Shown: positions 44,247-54,144 of the stretch, piece by piece
Layout of the letters: each line of letters begins with the position of its first letter
How positions within the stretch are numbered: position 1 is the first letter of the stretch
NCBI RefSeq assembly: GCF_015291645.1
Contig: NZ_CP030055.1
Coordinates: forward strand, 992,001 to 1,056,000
Reading direction: 5' to 3'
Length of the DNA: 64,000 nt
DNA from: Bradyrhizobium sp. CCBAU 53340
Lineage (GTDB): Bacteria > Pseudomonadota > Alphaproteobacteria > Rhizobiales > Xanthobacteraceae
Position numbers and translations under genes: made by a program
Notes under the pieces: generated by a model
Databases searched by the model: none
What the model saw: only the letters and a program-made list of their open reading frames with translations
What the model was told of the DNA's origin: nothing

Positions 44247-44378
44247 GGTTCTTCGCCGCCCCGAGCTGTCGTCATGGCGAGGACGAGCCGGGCCATCACG
44301 ATGTGGACAGACCGATTTTGAACCCGTCCTTCGCCCGCCGCGACAATGGGAAAACCTGATGTCACGGAGGGCTTCGGC

Positions 44379-45752
44379 ATGCGCACGTATTCTCCCGCGC
44401 CAATATCCAAGGTCTCGCTGCGTCTCTTCCTGCTAGGCGCAGCGATCAGCCTCGCTCTGGCGGCGCCTGCCTCTGCCGCCGTCGATTGCGCGACCGGCAG
44501 CAAAGCCGCCCCGGCGGAACTGATCTCCGCGTGCGGCACCATCATCGACCAGCCCTCGAATCCAACCGCCGACCGCGTCGCGGCGCTGCTGGTTCGGGCC
44601 GATGCCAATGCGCGCACCTCGGGCGGTCTCACGCAGGCGCTGCGGGATATCGACCGTGCCATTGCGCTCGATGGCAAGAATGCCCGCGCCTGGCGCCTGC
44701 GCGGCGACCTGCTGCGCGAGGCAGGCGGCGATCTCAACCGCGCCACCTCTGATCTCAGCAAGGCGATCGAGCTCGATCCGCAGGATGCGGAAGCTTATGA
44801 GCTGCGCGGCGTGGCCTATACCAATCAGCGCCGCCTCGATCGCGCGATTGCCGATTACGACCAGGCGATCAAGCTGAAGCCGGACTACGCCCAGGCCTGG
44901 TCCGATCGCGGCGCGACCTATTACCTGAACGGCGACAATGACAAGGCGGTCGCCGATCTCAGCCAGGCCTTGCTGCTCGATCCGAACCGGGCGCGCAGCT
45001 ACACCAATCGTGGCGCCGCCTACAAGAAGCTCGGCCAGCTCGACAAGTCGGTCGCCGACGACAGCGAGGCGATCAGGCTCGATCCGAAGGTAGCGGAATA
45101 TTACGACAATCGCGGGCTGTCTTATGCCGCGATGAAGGAGTACGACAAGGCGATCGCCGATTACGACCAGGCGCTGCGGCTGGCGCCGAAGCCGAACTTC
45201 TTCACCAACCGCGGCGATTCCTACCAGTTCAAGGGCGAGTTCGGCGCAGCGCTCAGCGATTATGAGGCTGCGCTAAAGCTCGATCCCGACTTCGCGAAGA
45301 CCTACAACAACCGCGCCGTGCTCTACTCCAAGATGGGCGATCGCAAGAAGGCGCTGGCCGATTACGAGACAGCGCTGCGGCTCGATCCCGGCAACACCAA
45401 CGCCGCGGACGGCCGCCGGACCATGCTGGCGGAGATCGCGAAATTCGGCGCCGCGGCGCCACAGCCGCTGGCTGCGAATTCCGGCAACGGCCCGTCATTC
45501 GATTGTGCCTACGCCAAGCGCGAGGTCGAGAAGGTGATCTGCGCCGATCCGCAATTGGGCGCGCTCGACCGCCAGCTCGCCGAAGCTTATGAGCGCGTGC
45601 TGAAATCGATGAACCGGCGCGCGGCCGCGGATCTGCGCAGATCCCAGCACGATTTCCTCGCGACCCGCGACGCCAGCTTCCGCCGCCCCGGCTACGACCT
45701 GAAAAAGGTCATGCAGGACCGGCTGCAGCGGTTGAATGCGATGGCGGGGTAG
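44379..45752 (+). CDS. Exported TPR protein with LprI-like C-terminal domain (long paralog)
   Basis: The product is 457 residues. GGAGGG lies about 9 bases before the ATG at 44379. A signal peptide (VSLRLFLLGAAISLALAAPASA) is followed by about nine TPR units at residues 50-370, each with the A-x-x-D-x-x-x-A-I-x-L-x-P pattern. The last 90 residues (SFDCAYAKREVEKVICADPQLGALD...) are an LprI-like domain. Twin proteins with this architecture are likely periplasmic; the TPR part could recruit envelope proteins and the LprI part could bind lysozyme-like muramidases. That role is inference only. Confidence 0.8.
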   Translation: MRTYSPAPISKVSLRLFLLGAAISLALAAPASAAVDCATGSKAAPAELISACGTIIDQPSNPTADRVAALLVRADANARTSGGLTQALRDIDRAIALDGKNARAWRLRGDLLREAGGDLNRATSDLSKAIELDPQDAEAYELRGVAYTNQRRLDRAIADYDQAIKLKPDYAQAWSDRGATYYLNGDNDKAVADLSQALLLDPNRARSYTNRGAAYKKLGQLDKSVADDSEAIRLDPKVAEYYDNRGLSYAAMKEYDKAIADYDQALRLAPKPNFFTNRGDSYQFKGEFGAALSDYEAALKLDPDFAKTYNNRAVLYSKMGDRKKALADYETALRLDPGNTNAADGRRTMLAEIAKFGAAAPQPLAANSGNGPSFDCAYAKREVEKVICADPQLGALDRQLAEAYERVLKSMNRRAAADLRRSQHDFLATRDASFRRPGYDLKKVMQDRLQRLNAMAG

Positions 45753-45762
45753 TTGCTCTTCG

Positions 45763-45786
45763 CCTCTCCCCGCATGCGGGAAGAGG
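45763..45786. repeat. Short palindrome in the spacer before prpE
   Basis: CCTCTCCCCGC and GCGGGAAGAGG form an 11-bp stem with one mismatch around a 2-base centre. It lies just after the TPR-LprI stop codon (45752), in the position of a terminator or a short repeat. No T-run follows. I see no gene in the rest of the 190-bp spacer. Confidence 0.45.
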
Positions 45787-45943
45787 GGGAGGACACCATC
45801 CTTTATCCTTTTCAGCTTGAACCGCGGCCCGTTCCCGGGAAAATACCCCTCAAACACGGCCGGCATTTGATCCCCGTCATGGCGGGACTGACGTCCTTCC
45901 GTCAGGTCAAGGCAAGGCCATCGAAGGGAATGGGAGCGCGGAA

Positions 45944-47854
<1,911 letters not shown>

Positions 47855-47896
47855 CGGTCAGTTGGGGCTTGAATAGGCCGCATTTTTCGGCTCAAC

Positions 47897-47953
47897 CCTC
47901 ATTCTGAGGAGCGAATTTCGCCTGCTGCGCGGGCTCCTCGCCTTGAGGATGAG
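47897..47953. repeat. Palindromic intergenic repeat, family E
   Basis: CCTCATTCTGAGGAGC at 47897-47912 is mirrored by GCTCCTCGCCTTGAGGATGAG at 47933-47953 with a GC-rich centre. The element lies between prpE and the lipoprotein gene and is of the CCTCA-x-CTGAGGAG type that I recognise as common in Bradyrhizobium-like intergenic regions. It ends a few bases before the lipoprotein ATG. Confidence 0.6.
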
Positions 47954-47962
47954 AGACCTGCC

Positions 47963-48223
47963 ATGAATGCCAAGCCGTTCCTTGCCGTTGTTGTTGCGGG
48001 TCTCGTTCTCTCTGCCTGCTCGGCGCGCTACCAGACGCCGACCGCGATGGGCGGTGACAACGACGATGCGGTGTGCCAGAGCCGCGGCTATGTGCAGGGC
48101 TCGCCGGAATACGTGGCCTGCCGCAAGGACCGCGACGTGCAACGTAGCGCCGCCACCGCCCGCGCTGATCGCCGCCAGCGCGATCTGGGCGAGTACATGC
48201 TGAACCATCCCGAGCGGCCCTGA
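47963..48223 (+). CDS. Small lipoprotein
   Basis: The product is 86 residues. The N-terminus MNAKPFLAVVVAGLVLSAC carries a lipobox L-S-A-C at residues 16-19, so Cys19 should be lipid-modified and the protein anchored in a membrane. The mature part has two more Cys (AVCQSRG, VACRKD), a possible disulfide, and is Arg-rich near the end. Family function is not known to me. The ATG lies 10 bp after the repeat, with GAGAG upstream as a weak ribosome site. Confidence 0.72.
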   Translation: MNAKPFLAVVVAGLVLSACSARYQTPTAMGGDNDDAVCQSRGYVQGSPEYVACRKDRDVQRSAATARADRRQRDLGEYMLNHPERP

Positions 48224-48312
48224 CACCGGCGGAATTATGCTGCACGACTTGTCGCCCCGCCACGTGACACATCTGCAACGCCGTGGCCAAATCGCGCCGC
48301 GTTGGTCCTGAT

Positions 48313-48326
48313 TTGATCGACGTCAA
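48313..48326. promoter_or_regulatory. FixK/FNR box upstream of the OmpW-like gene
   Basis: TTGATCGACGTCAA fits the FixK2 and FNR consensus TTG(A/C)-N6-(G/T)CAA with both half-sites perfect. Its end is 76 bp upstream of the OmpW-like start codon, a workable distance for activation under low oxygen. Enterobacterial ompW is known to be FNR-controlled, which makes the placement more meaningful. Confidence 0.55.
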
Positions 48327-48401
48327 ATCCTCAGCCATCGCCTTTCTGCTCTGACGCTGATGTCGCGCAACGAAGCGCGGTTTTGGCTGAAGGGGATTGA
48401 A

Positions 48402-49148
48402 ATGCAGCGAACGACAAGAAACTTGACGCGGCTCGTAACGGCGGGCGCGCTACTCATGGGGACTTTTGCCTCGGTGCACGCGGCCGATTTGCCCGTTTAC
48501 ACGAAGGCGCCGCCGCCGGCCGAAAGTTTCAATCCCTGGATGGTGCGTCTGCGCGTGCTCGGCGTATTGCCGGATGCCGGCGGTTCGACCGTCAATGTCG
48601 CTGGCGTGCCGTCGCTGTCGTCGCCGAATTCCGGCCTCTCGATCAGCAATCAGGTCGTGCCCGAGTTCGACATCAGCTACTTCTTCACGAAGAACATTGC
48701 GGCTGAGCTGATCCTTGGCGTGACCAGGCATTCGATCAGCGGTACCGGCTCGCTTGCGAACCTGCCAATCGGAAAGACCACGCTGCTGCCGCCGACGCTG
48801 ACGCTGCAATATCACTTCGACAATTTCGGCGCGTTCAAGCCCTATATCGGCGCCGGCGTGAACTACACGGTGTTCTTCAACAACTCGGCCGCCAACACGC
48901 CCGCTGCCATCGTCGGGCCGCCCGCGATCGTTGCGACCACCACGGCCCTGCATGTCAGCAACGCCTTCGGCGGCGCCGTGCAGTTCGGCTTCGACTACAT
49001 GCTCGACCGGCACTGGGGTCTCAACGTCGACGTGAAGAAGCTTTGGCTGCGGCCGGACTACACCGCAACCGTGAGCGGACTGCCCGTCACCGGCACGGCG
49101 CATATCGATCCCTGGCTGGTCGGCGGCGGCGTGACCTACAAGTTCTGA
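48402..49148 (+). CDS. OmpW-family outer membrane protein
   Basis: The product is 248 residues with a signal peptide (LTRLVTAGALLMGTFASVHA). The mature protein follows the OmpW pattern: PWMVRLRVLGVLPD at the start, EFDISYFFTKNIAAELI, LPPTLTLQYHF, KPYIGAGVNYT, and terminal VTYKF with the aromatic end needed for barrel insertion. It would form an eight-stranded outer-membrane barrel for small hydrophobic molecules. AGGGGATT precedes the ATG. A longer frame starts at 48360 but has no signal peptide. A FixK-type box lies upstream, suggesting low-oxygen control. Confidence 0.87.
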   Translation: MQRTTRNLTRLVTAGALLMGTFASVHAADLPVYTKAPPPAESFNPWMVRLRVLGVLPDAGGSTVNVAGVPSLSSPNSGLSISNQVVPEFDISYFFTKNIAAELILGVTRHSISGTGSLANLPIGKTTLLPPTLTLQYHFDNFGAFKPYIGAGVNYTVFFNNSAANTPAAIVGPPAIVATTTALHVSNAFGGAVQFGFDYMLDRHWGLNVDVKKLWLRPDYTATVSGLPVTGTAHIDPWLVGGGVTYKF

Positions 49149-49154
49149 CGATTT

Positions 49155-49183
49155 CGCGGCGCCGGGTGGGACCCGGCGCCGCG
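49155..49183 (+). terminator. Perfect 13-bp stem-loop after the OmpW-like gene
   Basis: The arm CGCGGCGCCGGGT (49155-49167) pairs perfectly with ACCCGGCGCCGCG (49171-49183) around a 3-base loop. It starts 7 bases after the stop codon. No T-run follows, so if it ends transcription it does so without the classic U-tract, or it protects the mRNA 3' end. Confidence 0.55.
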
Positions 49184-49260
49184 GCCTCATGTCTTCGATC
49201 GGATATCGGGAGACCATCCCGGCGGCACGGCATCGTCGCAACCAGCGAGCAGAGATTCCG

Positions 49261-49380
49261 CTATCCCGCGTGCACCGTTCGCGGATGCCGCTCGTGCAAT
49301 AGCTTCGCCAATGCGTCGCGATCGCCGGGGCGGTCTTTGACGGCAATGTCGAACAGCGCTTCCTGGATATCCCGGGGCAT
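49261..49380 (-). CDS. Candidate small ORF (39 residues) in the ompW-trcR spacer
   Basis: The 326-bp gap 49149-49474 contains two hairpins and this short frame, whose ATG is at 49380 and TAG at 49261. The peptide begins MPRDIQEALFDIAVKDRPG and has a well-behaved amphipathic helix composition with GC-rich third positions like real genes here. No good ribosome site is seen, and the trcR terminator lies just upstream on this strand. It could be a short gene or the remnant of a longer one. I recognise no family. Confidence 0.3.
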   Translation of the reverse strand: MPRDIQEALFDIAVKDRPGDRDALAKLLHERHPRTVHAG

Positions 49381-49413
49381 CAGCCGCGCCGGGAAAGCTC
49401 TAGTTCGAAAACC

Positions 49414-49443
49414 AAAACGCGGCGGATTGCTCCGCCGCGTTTT
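49414..49443. terminator. Bidirectional intrinsic terminator downstream of trcR
   Basis: AAAACGCGGCGGA (49414-49426) pairs perfectly with TCCGCCGCGTTTT (49431-49443) around a 4-base loop. A T-run ends it on the plus strand and, by symmetry, a T-run (from the A-run) on the minus strand. It begins 32 bp beyond the trcR stop codon (49475), the position for its transcription end, and could also stop readthrough from ompW. Confidence 0.8.
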
Positions 49444-49474
49444 GCGTTTGGATAACGAAAAGGAGGAGAGAGGC

Positions 49475-50170
49475 CTACTCCTCCTCTTCCTCGTGCTTCT
49501 TGCCGCCGAGGGTCTTCAGCTTGGCGAACACGGCGTCGACATTGAGGTCGTCGCTCGACTTCTCCGACGGCTCGTACTCGTCCTTCTTGGTGGTCTCGGA
49601 GGCCGGCAGCAGGGTCGCGCCGCCATAGTTTGCATCGATCGGCTTTTCCTTGGCCGCGCGTGCCACTTCGAAATCGAGCTCGATCTGCGAGCAGAGGCCG
49701 AGGGTCACAGGATCGATCGGCGTCAGCTGGGACGTGTTCCAGTGGGTGCGATCGCGCACGCTCGCGATCGTGCTCTTGGTGGTGCCGACCAGGCGCATGA
49801 CCTGCGCGTCCTTGAGCTCCGGATGGCTGCGCAGCAGCCAGAGGATGGCGCTGGGGCGCTCGTGACGACGCGACACCGGGGTGTAGCGCGGACCCTTGCG
49901 CTTGGGCTGGGGCGGCAGCACCACCTTGCTCTCCTGGAGACGGAGCCGGTAGTCCGGGTTCTTCTCGCCCTTCTCGATCTCTTCGCGGGTCAGCTGGCCG
50001 TTGGAAAGGGGATCCATGCCCTTGATGCCCTGAGCGGCGTCGCCGTCGGCGATCGCCCGCACCTCGAGGGGATGCATCTTGGTGAAATCGGCGACCTGGT
50101 CGAAGGTCAGCGCAGTGTTGTCGAGCAGCCAGACGGCGGTCGCCTTGGGCATCAGAGGTGCGTTGCTCAT
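49475..50170 (-). CDS. trcR: Cell-cycle transcriptional regulator TrcR (DUF1013)
   Basis: The product is 231 residues from the ATG at 50170, preceded by AAAGGAG. The N-terminus LMPKATAVWLLDNTALTFDQVADF and the block RPSAILWLLRSHPELKDAQVMRLVGTTKSTIASVRDRTHWN are the DUF1013 signature, now called TrcR, found only in Alphaproteobacteria. The second half has helix-turn-helix character. The C-terminus is a run of acidic residues. It is thought to act in cell-cycle transcription with RNA polymerase. The gene is divergent from ispH and ends at a strong terminator. Confidence 0.85.
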   Translation of the reverse strand: MSNAPLMPKATAVWLLDNTALTFDQVADFTKMHPLEVRAIADGDAAQGIKGMDPLSNGQLTREEIEKGEKNPDYRLRLQESKVVLPPQPKRKGPRYTPVSRRHERPSAILWLLRSHPELKDAQVMRLVGTTKSTIASVRDRTHWNTSQLTPIDPVTLGLCSQIELDFEVARAAKEKPIDANYGGATLLPASETTKKDEYEPSEKSSDDLNVDAVFAKLKTLGGKKHEEEEE

Positions 50171-50247
50171 GGCAAATCTCCTTTGTGCTTCGCCCACCCC
50201 TCAGGAGGCGAAACCGGTGGTCATCAGCGATGACAGGGAATTCGCGC

Positions 50248-50277
50248 TATATAAGCCCGGAGGGGGTAGCCACGCAA
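50248..50277 (-). promoter_or_regulatory. Candidate vegetative promoter of trcR
   Basis: Read on the minus strand, TTGCGT (50277-50272) is followed after 18 bases by TATATA (50253-50248). The -10 box matches the TATAAT type closely, and the start codon is 78 bp downstream. Spacing is slightly long but acceptable. This is the AT-richest part of the 265-bp spacer between trcR and ispH. Confidence 0.4.
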
Positions 50278-50435
50278 TGGTTCTGCTATAGATAGTGCCT
50301 TGACAGCGCCCGAAAGGGGGCCCAATTCCCTCTGAAGTCGCTGTGAAGTCCAAGCAGACCGTTTTTAGCCCCTTTCCACCCATCGACCGCCCCCGCCAGA
50401 AGGCGAAACGGGTGATTCGGTCCCGAGATCGCTCA

Positions 50436-51404
50436 ATGTCAGCCAAACCAGACCTCAAGATCGTGCTTTGTTCTCCCCGCGGCTTCTGCGCCGGCGTGGT
50501 TCGGGCGATCGACACCGTGGAACGGGCACTCGATAAGTACGGCGCCCCGGTCTATGTTCGCCATGAGATTGTGCACAACAAATACGTCGTCGACGGGTTG
50601 AAGAAGAAAGGCGCCATCTTCGTCGAGGAGCTCGCGGAGATCCCGGACAACACCACGGCGCCCGTGGTGTTCTCGGCCCATGGCGTGCCGAAGTCGGTTC
50701 CCGCCGACGCCCAGTCCCGCAATCTGTTCTCGCTGGATGCGACCTGCCCGCTGGTGACCAAGGTGCACCGCGAGGCCGCGATCCACTTCAAGCGCGGCCG
50801 CGAGATCTTCCTGATCGGCCATTCGCATCATCCCGAAGTGGTCGGCACGCTCGGCCAGCTGCCGGCCGGCGCGGTCACCCTGATCGAGACCGCCGAGGAT
50901 GCCAAGACCATCAATCCGAAGGACCCCGACAATCTCGCCTTCGTGACCCAGACCACGCTGTCGATCGACGACACCGCCGAGATCGTGGCGCTGCTCAAGG
51001 AGCGCTTCCCGAACATCAACGGCCCGCACAAGGAAGACATCTGCTACGCCACCACCAACCGCCAGCTCGCGGTGAAGAAGGTGGCGCCGGTGGTCGACGC
51101 CCTGATCGTGGTCGGTGCTCCCAATTCGTCGAACTCGCAGCGCCTGCGCGAGGTCGCCGAGCGCGAGGGCTGCAAGATCGCGGTGCTGGCGCAGCGCGCC
51201 GCCGACATCGACTGGGACAAGTTCGGCAACATCACCAGCCTTGGTATCACCGCGGGCGCATCCGCGCCGGAAGTGATCGTCGAGGAGATCATGGACGCGT
51301 TCGCCGAGCGCTATACGCTCCATGTGGAGACGGTCTCGGCCGCGGAAGAGAACGAGTTCTTCCCGCTGCCGCGTCAGGTGCGCCCCGAAGCTGCCGCCGA
51401 GTAG
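50436..51404 (+). CDS. ispH: 4-hydroxy-3-methylbut-2-enyl diphosphate reductase
   Basis: The product is 322 residues from the ATG at 50436; a longer frame from 50343 adds a Lys/Arg-rich non-family stretch. The three conserved Cys ligands of the iron-sulfur cluster are visible: Cys18 in PRGFCAGV, the Cys in DATCPLVTK and the Cys in [11 protein letters not shown]. The enzyme makes isopentenyl and dimethylallyl diphosphate, the last step of the MEP pathway. It is followed closely by thrB (6 bp) and rnhA (overlap), a conserved alphaproteobacterial order, and is probably the first gene of that operon. Confidence 0.94.
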   Translation: MSAKPDLKIVLCSPRGFCAGVVRAIDTVERALDKYGAPVYVRHEIVHNKYVVDGLKKKGAIFVEELAEIPDNTTAPVVFSAHGVPKSVPADAQSRNLFSLDATCPLVTKVHREAAIHFKRGREIFLIGHSHHPEVVGTLGQLPAGAVTLIETAEDAKTINPKDPDNLAFVTQTTLSIDDTAEIVALLKERFPNINGPHKEDICYATTNRQLAVKKVAPVVDALIVVGAPNSSNSQRLREVAEREGCKIAVLAQRAADIDWDKFGNITSLGITAGASAPEVIVEEIMDAFAERYTLHVETVSAAEENEFFPLPRQVRPEAAAE

Positions 51405-51410
51405 TCTTGC

Positions 51411-52394
51411 ATGGCGGTCTACACCGACGTTGCCGCCGACGAGCTTGCGGATTTCCTGAAGCAGTACGATCTCGGCGAATTGCTCTCCTACAAGGGCATC
51501 GCCGAGGGCGTCGAGAACACCAACTTCCTGCTGCACACCAGCCAAGGATCGTTCATCCTCACGCTCTATGAGAAGCGCGTGGCGAAGAACGATCTGCCGT
51601 TCTTCCTCGCGCTGATGACGCATCTGGCCGAGCACGGCGTGAGCTGCCCGCTGCCGGTGAAGGCGAAAGACGGCGAGGCGCTGCACGAGCTGCAGGGACG
51701 GCCCGCTGCGATCATCACCTTTCTCGAGGGCATCTGGCCGCGCAAGCCGAACGCTGTGCATTGTGCCGGCGTCGGCGAGGGGCTGGCGAGGATGCATCTG
51801 GCTGGCGCGAACTTTACGATCAAGCGCGCCAACGCGCTGTCGGTCGCGGGCTGGCGGCCGCTGTTCAATGCGGCGGCGGATCGTGCCGACGAAGTGCAGC
51901 CGGGCCTGCGCGCGTTTCTTTCGGCCGAGCTCGATTATCTCTCCGGCGGGGTCTGGCCGACCAATCTGCCCGAGGGCGTGATCCACGCCGACCTCTTCAA
52001 CGACAACGTCTTCTTCCTCGGCGACAAGCTCTCGGGCATCATCGACTTCACCTTCGCCTGCAACGACATGCTGGCCTATGACGTTGCGATCTGCCTGAAC
52101 GCCTGGTGCTTCGAGCCGGACCATTCCTTCAACGTCACCAAGGCGCGCGCCTTCCTGAACGCCTACGGGCGGGTGAGAAAGCTGTCCGAGGCGGAAGAGG
52201 CCGCGCTGCCGCTGCTCGCACGCGGGGCTGCGATCCGCTTCCTGCTGACGCGGCTGGTCGACTGGCTCAACGTGCCCCCGGGCGCGCTGGTGAAGCCGAA
52301 GGATCCCCTCGAATATGTCCGCAAGCTGCGCTTCCATCAGAGCGTTTCCAGCGCGCGCGATTACGGGCTGATGCCGTCAGGACTGGTCGCGTGA
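51411..52394 (+). CDS. thrB: Homoserine kinase (aminoglycoside phosphotransferase-fold type)
   Basis: The product is 327 residues of the ThrB type II family, found in Alpha- and Gammaproteobacteria. The phosphotransferase motif [13 protein letters not shown] near residue 185 and [19 protein letters not shown] (Mg-binding Asp) near 205 are present, and [15 protein letters not shown] near the N-terminus binds ATP. The enzyme phosphorylates homoserine toward threonine. It lies 6 bp after ispH, and its TGA overlaps the GTG of rnhA. Confidence 0.92.
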   Translation: MAVYTDVAADELADFLKQYDLGELLSYKGIAEGVENTNFLLHTSQGSFILTLYEKRVAKNDLPFFLALMTHLAEHGVSCPLPVKAKDGEALHELQGRPAAIITFLEGIWPRKPNAVHCAGVGEGLARMHLAGANFTIKRANALSVAGWRPLFNAAADRADEVQPGLRAFLSAELDYLSGGVWPTNLPEGVIHADLFNDNVFFLGDKLSGIIDFTFACNDMLAYDVAICLNAWCFEPDHSFNVTKARAFLNAYGRVRKLSEAEEAALPLLARGAAIRFLLTRLVDWLNVPPGALVKPKDPLEYVRKLRFHQSVSSARDYGLMPSGLVA

Positions 52395-52855
52395 GCGAGC
52401 TTCCCAATGTCACGATCTTCACCGACGGCGCCTGCTCCGGGAATCCCGGGCCTGGCGGCTGGGGCGCGATCCTGAAGTTCGGCGACAAGGAAAAAGAGCT
52501 GAACGGCGGCGAGCGCCACACCACCAACAACCAGATGGAATTGATGGCGGCGATCTCGGCGCTCGAAGCGCTGAAGAAGCCGTGCACCGTCGATCTCTAC
52601 ACCGACAGCCAATATGTCCGTCAGGGCATCACCGGCTGGATCCACGGCTGGAAGCGCAATGGCTGGCGCACCGCCGACAAGAAGCCGGTCAAGAACGTCG
52701 AGCTATGGCAGCGCCTCGATGCCGCGCTGAAGGCGCACGAGGTCCGCTGGCACTGGGTCAAGGGCCACGCCGGCCATCCCGAGAACGAGCGCGCCGATCA
52801 GCTTGCGCGGGACGGGATTGTGAAGGCGAGATTGCAGCAGCGTTTGGCGGAGTAG
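52391..52855 (+). CDS. rnhA: Ribonuclease HI
   Basis: The product is 154 residues. It starts with GTG at 52391, overlapping the thrB stop (GTGA). Active-site residues are clear: Asp12 in [11 protein letters not shown], Glu50 in NNQMELMAA, Asp72 in LYTDSQYV, and the terminal Asp in [22 protein letters not shown] loop is also typical. It cleaves RNA in RNA-DNA hybrids. A longer frame exists but would overlap thrB and lacks the family N-terminus. Confidence 0.94.
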   Translation: MSELPNVTIFTDGACSGNPGPGGWGAILKFGDKEKELNGGERHTTNNQMELMAAISALEALKKPCTVDLYTDSQYVRQGITGWIHGWKRNGWRTADKKPVKNVELWQRLDAALKAHEVRWHWVKGHAGHPENERADQLARDGIVKARLQQRLAE

Positions 52856-52866
52856 GTCTTCCCAGT

Positions 52867-52952
52867 CGTCATGGCCGGGCTTGACCCGGCCATCCGCGCC
52901 TTACTGCGCACGACCAAGAACGTGGATGCCCGTGACAAGCCCGGGCATAACG
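52867..52952. repeat. Palindromic intergenic repeat, family A (second copy)
   Basis: The sequence starts CGTCATGGCCGGGCTTGACC and ends with GACAAGCCCGGGCATAACG, matching the copy at 37349-37435 in arms and length with differences mainly in the centre. It lies between the convergent ends of rnhA (52855) and the peroxiredoxin gene (52981). Confidence 0.85.
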
Positions 52953-52980
52953 TCATCCTTGGGAAGAGAGGGGCTAAAGC

Positions 52981-53466
52981 TCAGAGCTGCCCCAGCAGCG
53001 TATCGCCGCCCGACACCTCGACCTTGCCGGGCATCGCCTCGAGGTTCAGCTTCTTGACCACACCGTCCTCGACCAGCATCGAATAGCGCTTGGAGCGGAT
53101 GCCGAGGCCGTTGCCGGAGGCGTCCAGTTCCATGCCGATCGACTTGGCGAAGTCGGCATTGCCGTCGGCGAGGAAGATCGCCTCGTCGCGCTGGTCGGTG
53201 TCGCGCTTCCAGGCGTTCATGACGAAAGCGTCGTTGACCGAGACGATCGCGATGGTGTCGACGCCCTTGTCCTTCATCGCGTAGGCATTGAGGAAGATGC
53301 TCGGCAGATGCATCTTGTGGCAGGTGCCGGTGTAGGCGCCGGGCACCGCGAACAGCGCCACTTTCTTGCCCTTGAAGATATCGTCGGTGGTCTTCACCTG
53401 CGGACCTTCCGCCGTCATCACGCGGAATTTCGTCTCGGGCAGCTTGTCGCCAACTTGGATTGCCAT
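52981..53466 (-). CDS. Peroxiredoxin (Prx5 type)
   Basis: The product is 161 residues from the ATG at 53466. The peroxidatic Cys is residue 49 in PGAYTGTCHKMHLP, the Prx5 pattern P-G-A-F/Y-T-x-T-C. A second conserved Cys is not evident, so it is probably a 1-Cys or glutaredoxin/GSH-linked enzyme. GDKLPETKFRV at the start and MPGKVEVSGGDTLL at the end fit the family. It reduces hydrogen peroxide and organic peroxides in the cytoplasm. Confidence 0.9.
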   Translation of the reverse strand: MAIQVGDKLPETKFRVMTAEGPQVKTTDDIFKGKKVALFAVPGAYTGTCHKMHLPSIFLNAYAMKDKGVDTIAIVSVNDAFVMNAWKRDTDQRDEAIFLADGNADFAKSIGMELDASGNGLGIRSKRYSMLVEDGVVKKLNLEAMPGKVEVSGGDTLLGQL

Positions 53467-53574
53467 CGTCAGTCTCCCTGAAAATCGGTCCCGCTTTTTA
53501 GACCGTGCGGCCGGACTGCACAATATTGCCGGCGGAAGAAGCTGAGCGGCAGGCGGCCCTTCACCGTTATGTCA

Positions 53575-54129
53575 TCAGCCGGCAAAACCGCCGCCGTCGA
53601 GGAAGGCCTGCTCCGCCTCGGTGGTCTTGCGGCCGAGCAGGCGGTTGCGGTGAGGGAAGCGGCCGAACCGCTGGATGATGTCGGCGTGCTCCCGGGCGTA
53701 TTTCAGGTTTTCGGCGTTGTCGATGCTTTCGAACAGCGCGACGCAGTGCAGCTGGTCGGGCATATGCTCGGAATGCATGAAGGGCAGATAGAGGAATTCG
53801 AGCAGGAGGGGATCGACCCTGCGATCCGTGCCCCGCGCGATGGCGCGGCGGGCGACGTCGCGCGCCAGCGCGTCGCTGGCAAAGGCCTGTGGCGTGCCGC
53901 GGAACATGTTGCGGGGAAACTGGTCGAGCACGATGACGAGCGCGAGCGCGCCGTCATCGCTGTCTTCCCATGCGGCCAGCTCGCCTGCAGCGGCCTGCTG
54001 CCACAGCGCGAGAAAGCGGTGCCGGACTTCCGCATCGAAAGCGTCGTTGCGCTTGTACCAGGCGTCGCGGCCGGCCTCGCGCCAGAAGGCGAGAATGCCT
54101 GCTGGCGCGATATTGCCGATGTCAGTCAT
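53575..54129 (-). CDS. DUF924 family protein
   Basis: The product is 184 residues. The pattern ILAFWREAGRDAWYKRND, then VIVLDQFPRNMFRGTPQAFASDALAR, RRVDPLLLEFLYLPFMHSEHMPDQ and RFGRFPHRNRLLGR is typical of DUF924, found widely in bacteria with a TPR-like helical fold. Biochemical function is unknown. It ends 15 bp from nothing else on this strand and is preceded by the FadD gene by 15 bp, so these two may be co-transcribed. Confidence 0.85.
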   Translation of the reverse strand: MTDIGNIAPAGILAFWREAGRDAWYKRNDAFDAEVRHRFLALWQQAAAGELAAWEDSDDGALALVIVLDQFPRNMFRGTPQAFASDALARDVARRAIARGTDRRVDPLLLEFLYLPFMHSEHMPDQLHCVALFESIDNAENLKYAREHADIIQRFGRFPHRNRLLGRKTTEAEQAFLDGGGFAG

Positions 54130-54144
54130 GAGGCAAACGCAACC

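Noticed and set aside
50439..52337. 632-codon minus-strand frame opposite ispH and thrB
   Set aside because: Antisense shadow over two well-defined genes.
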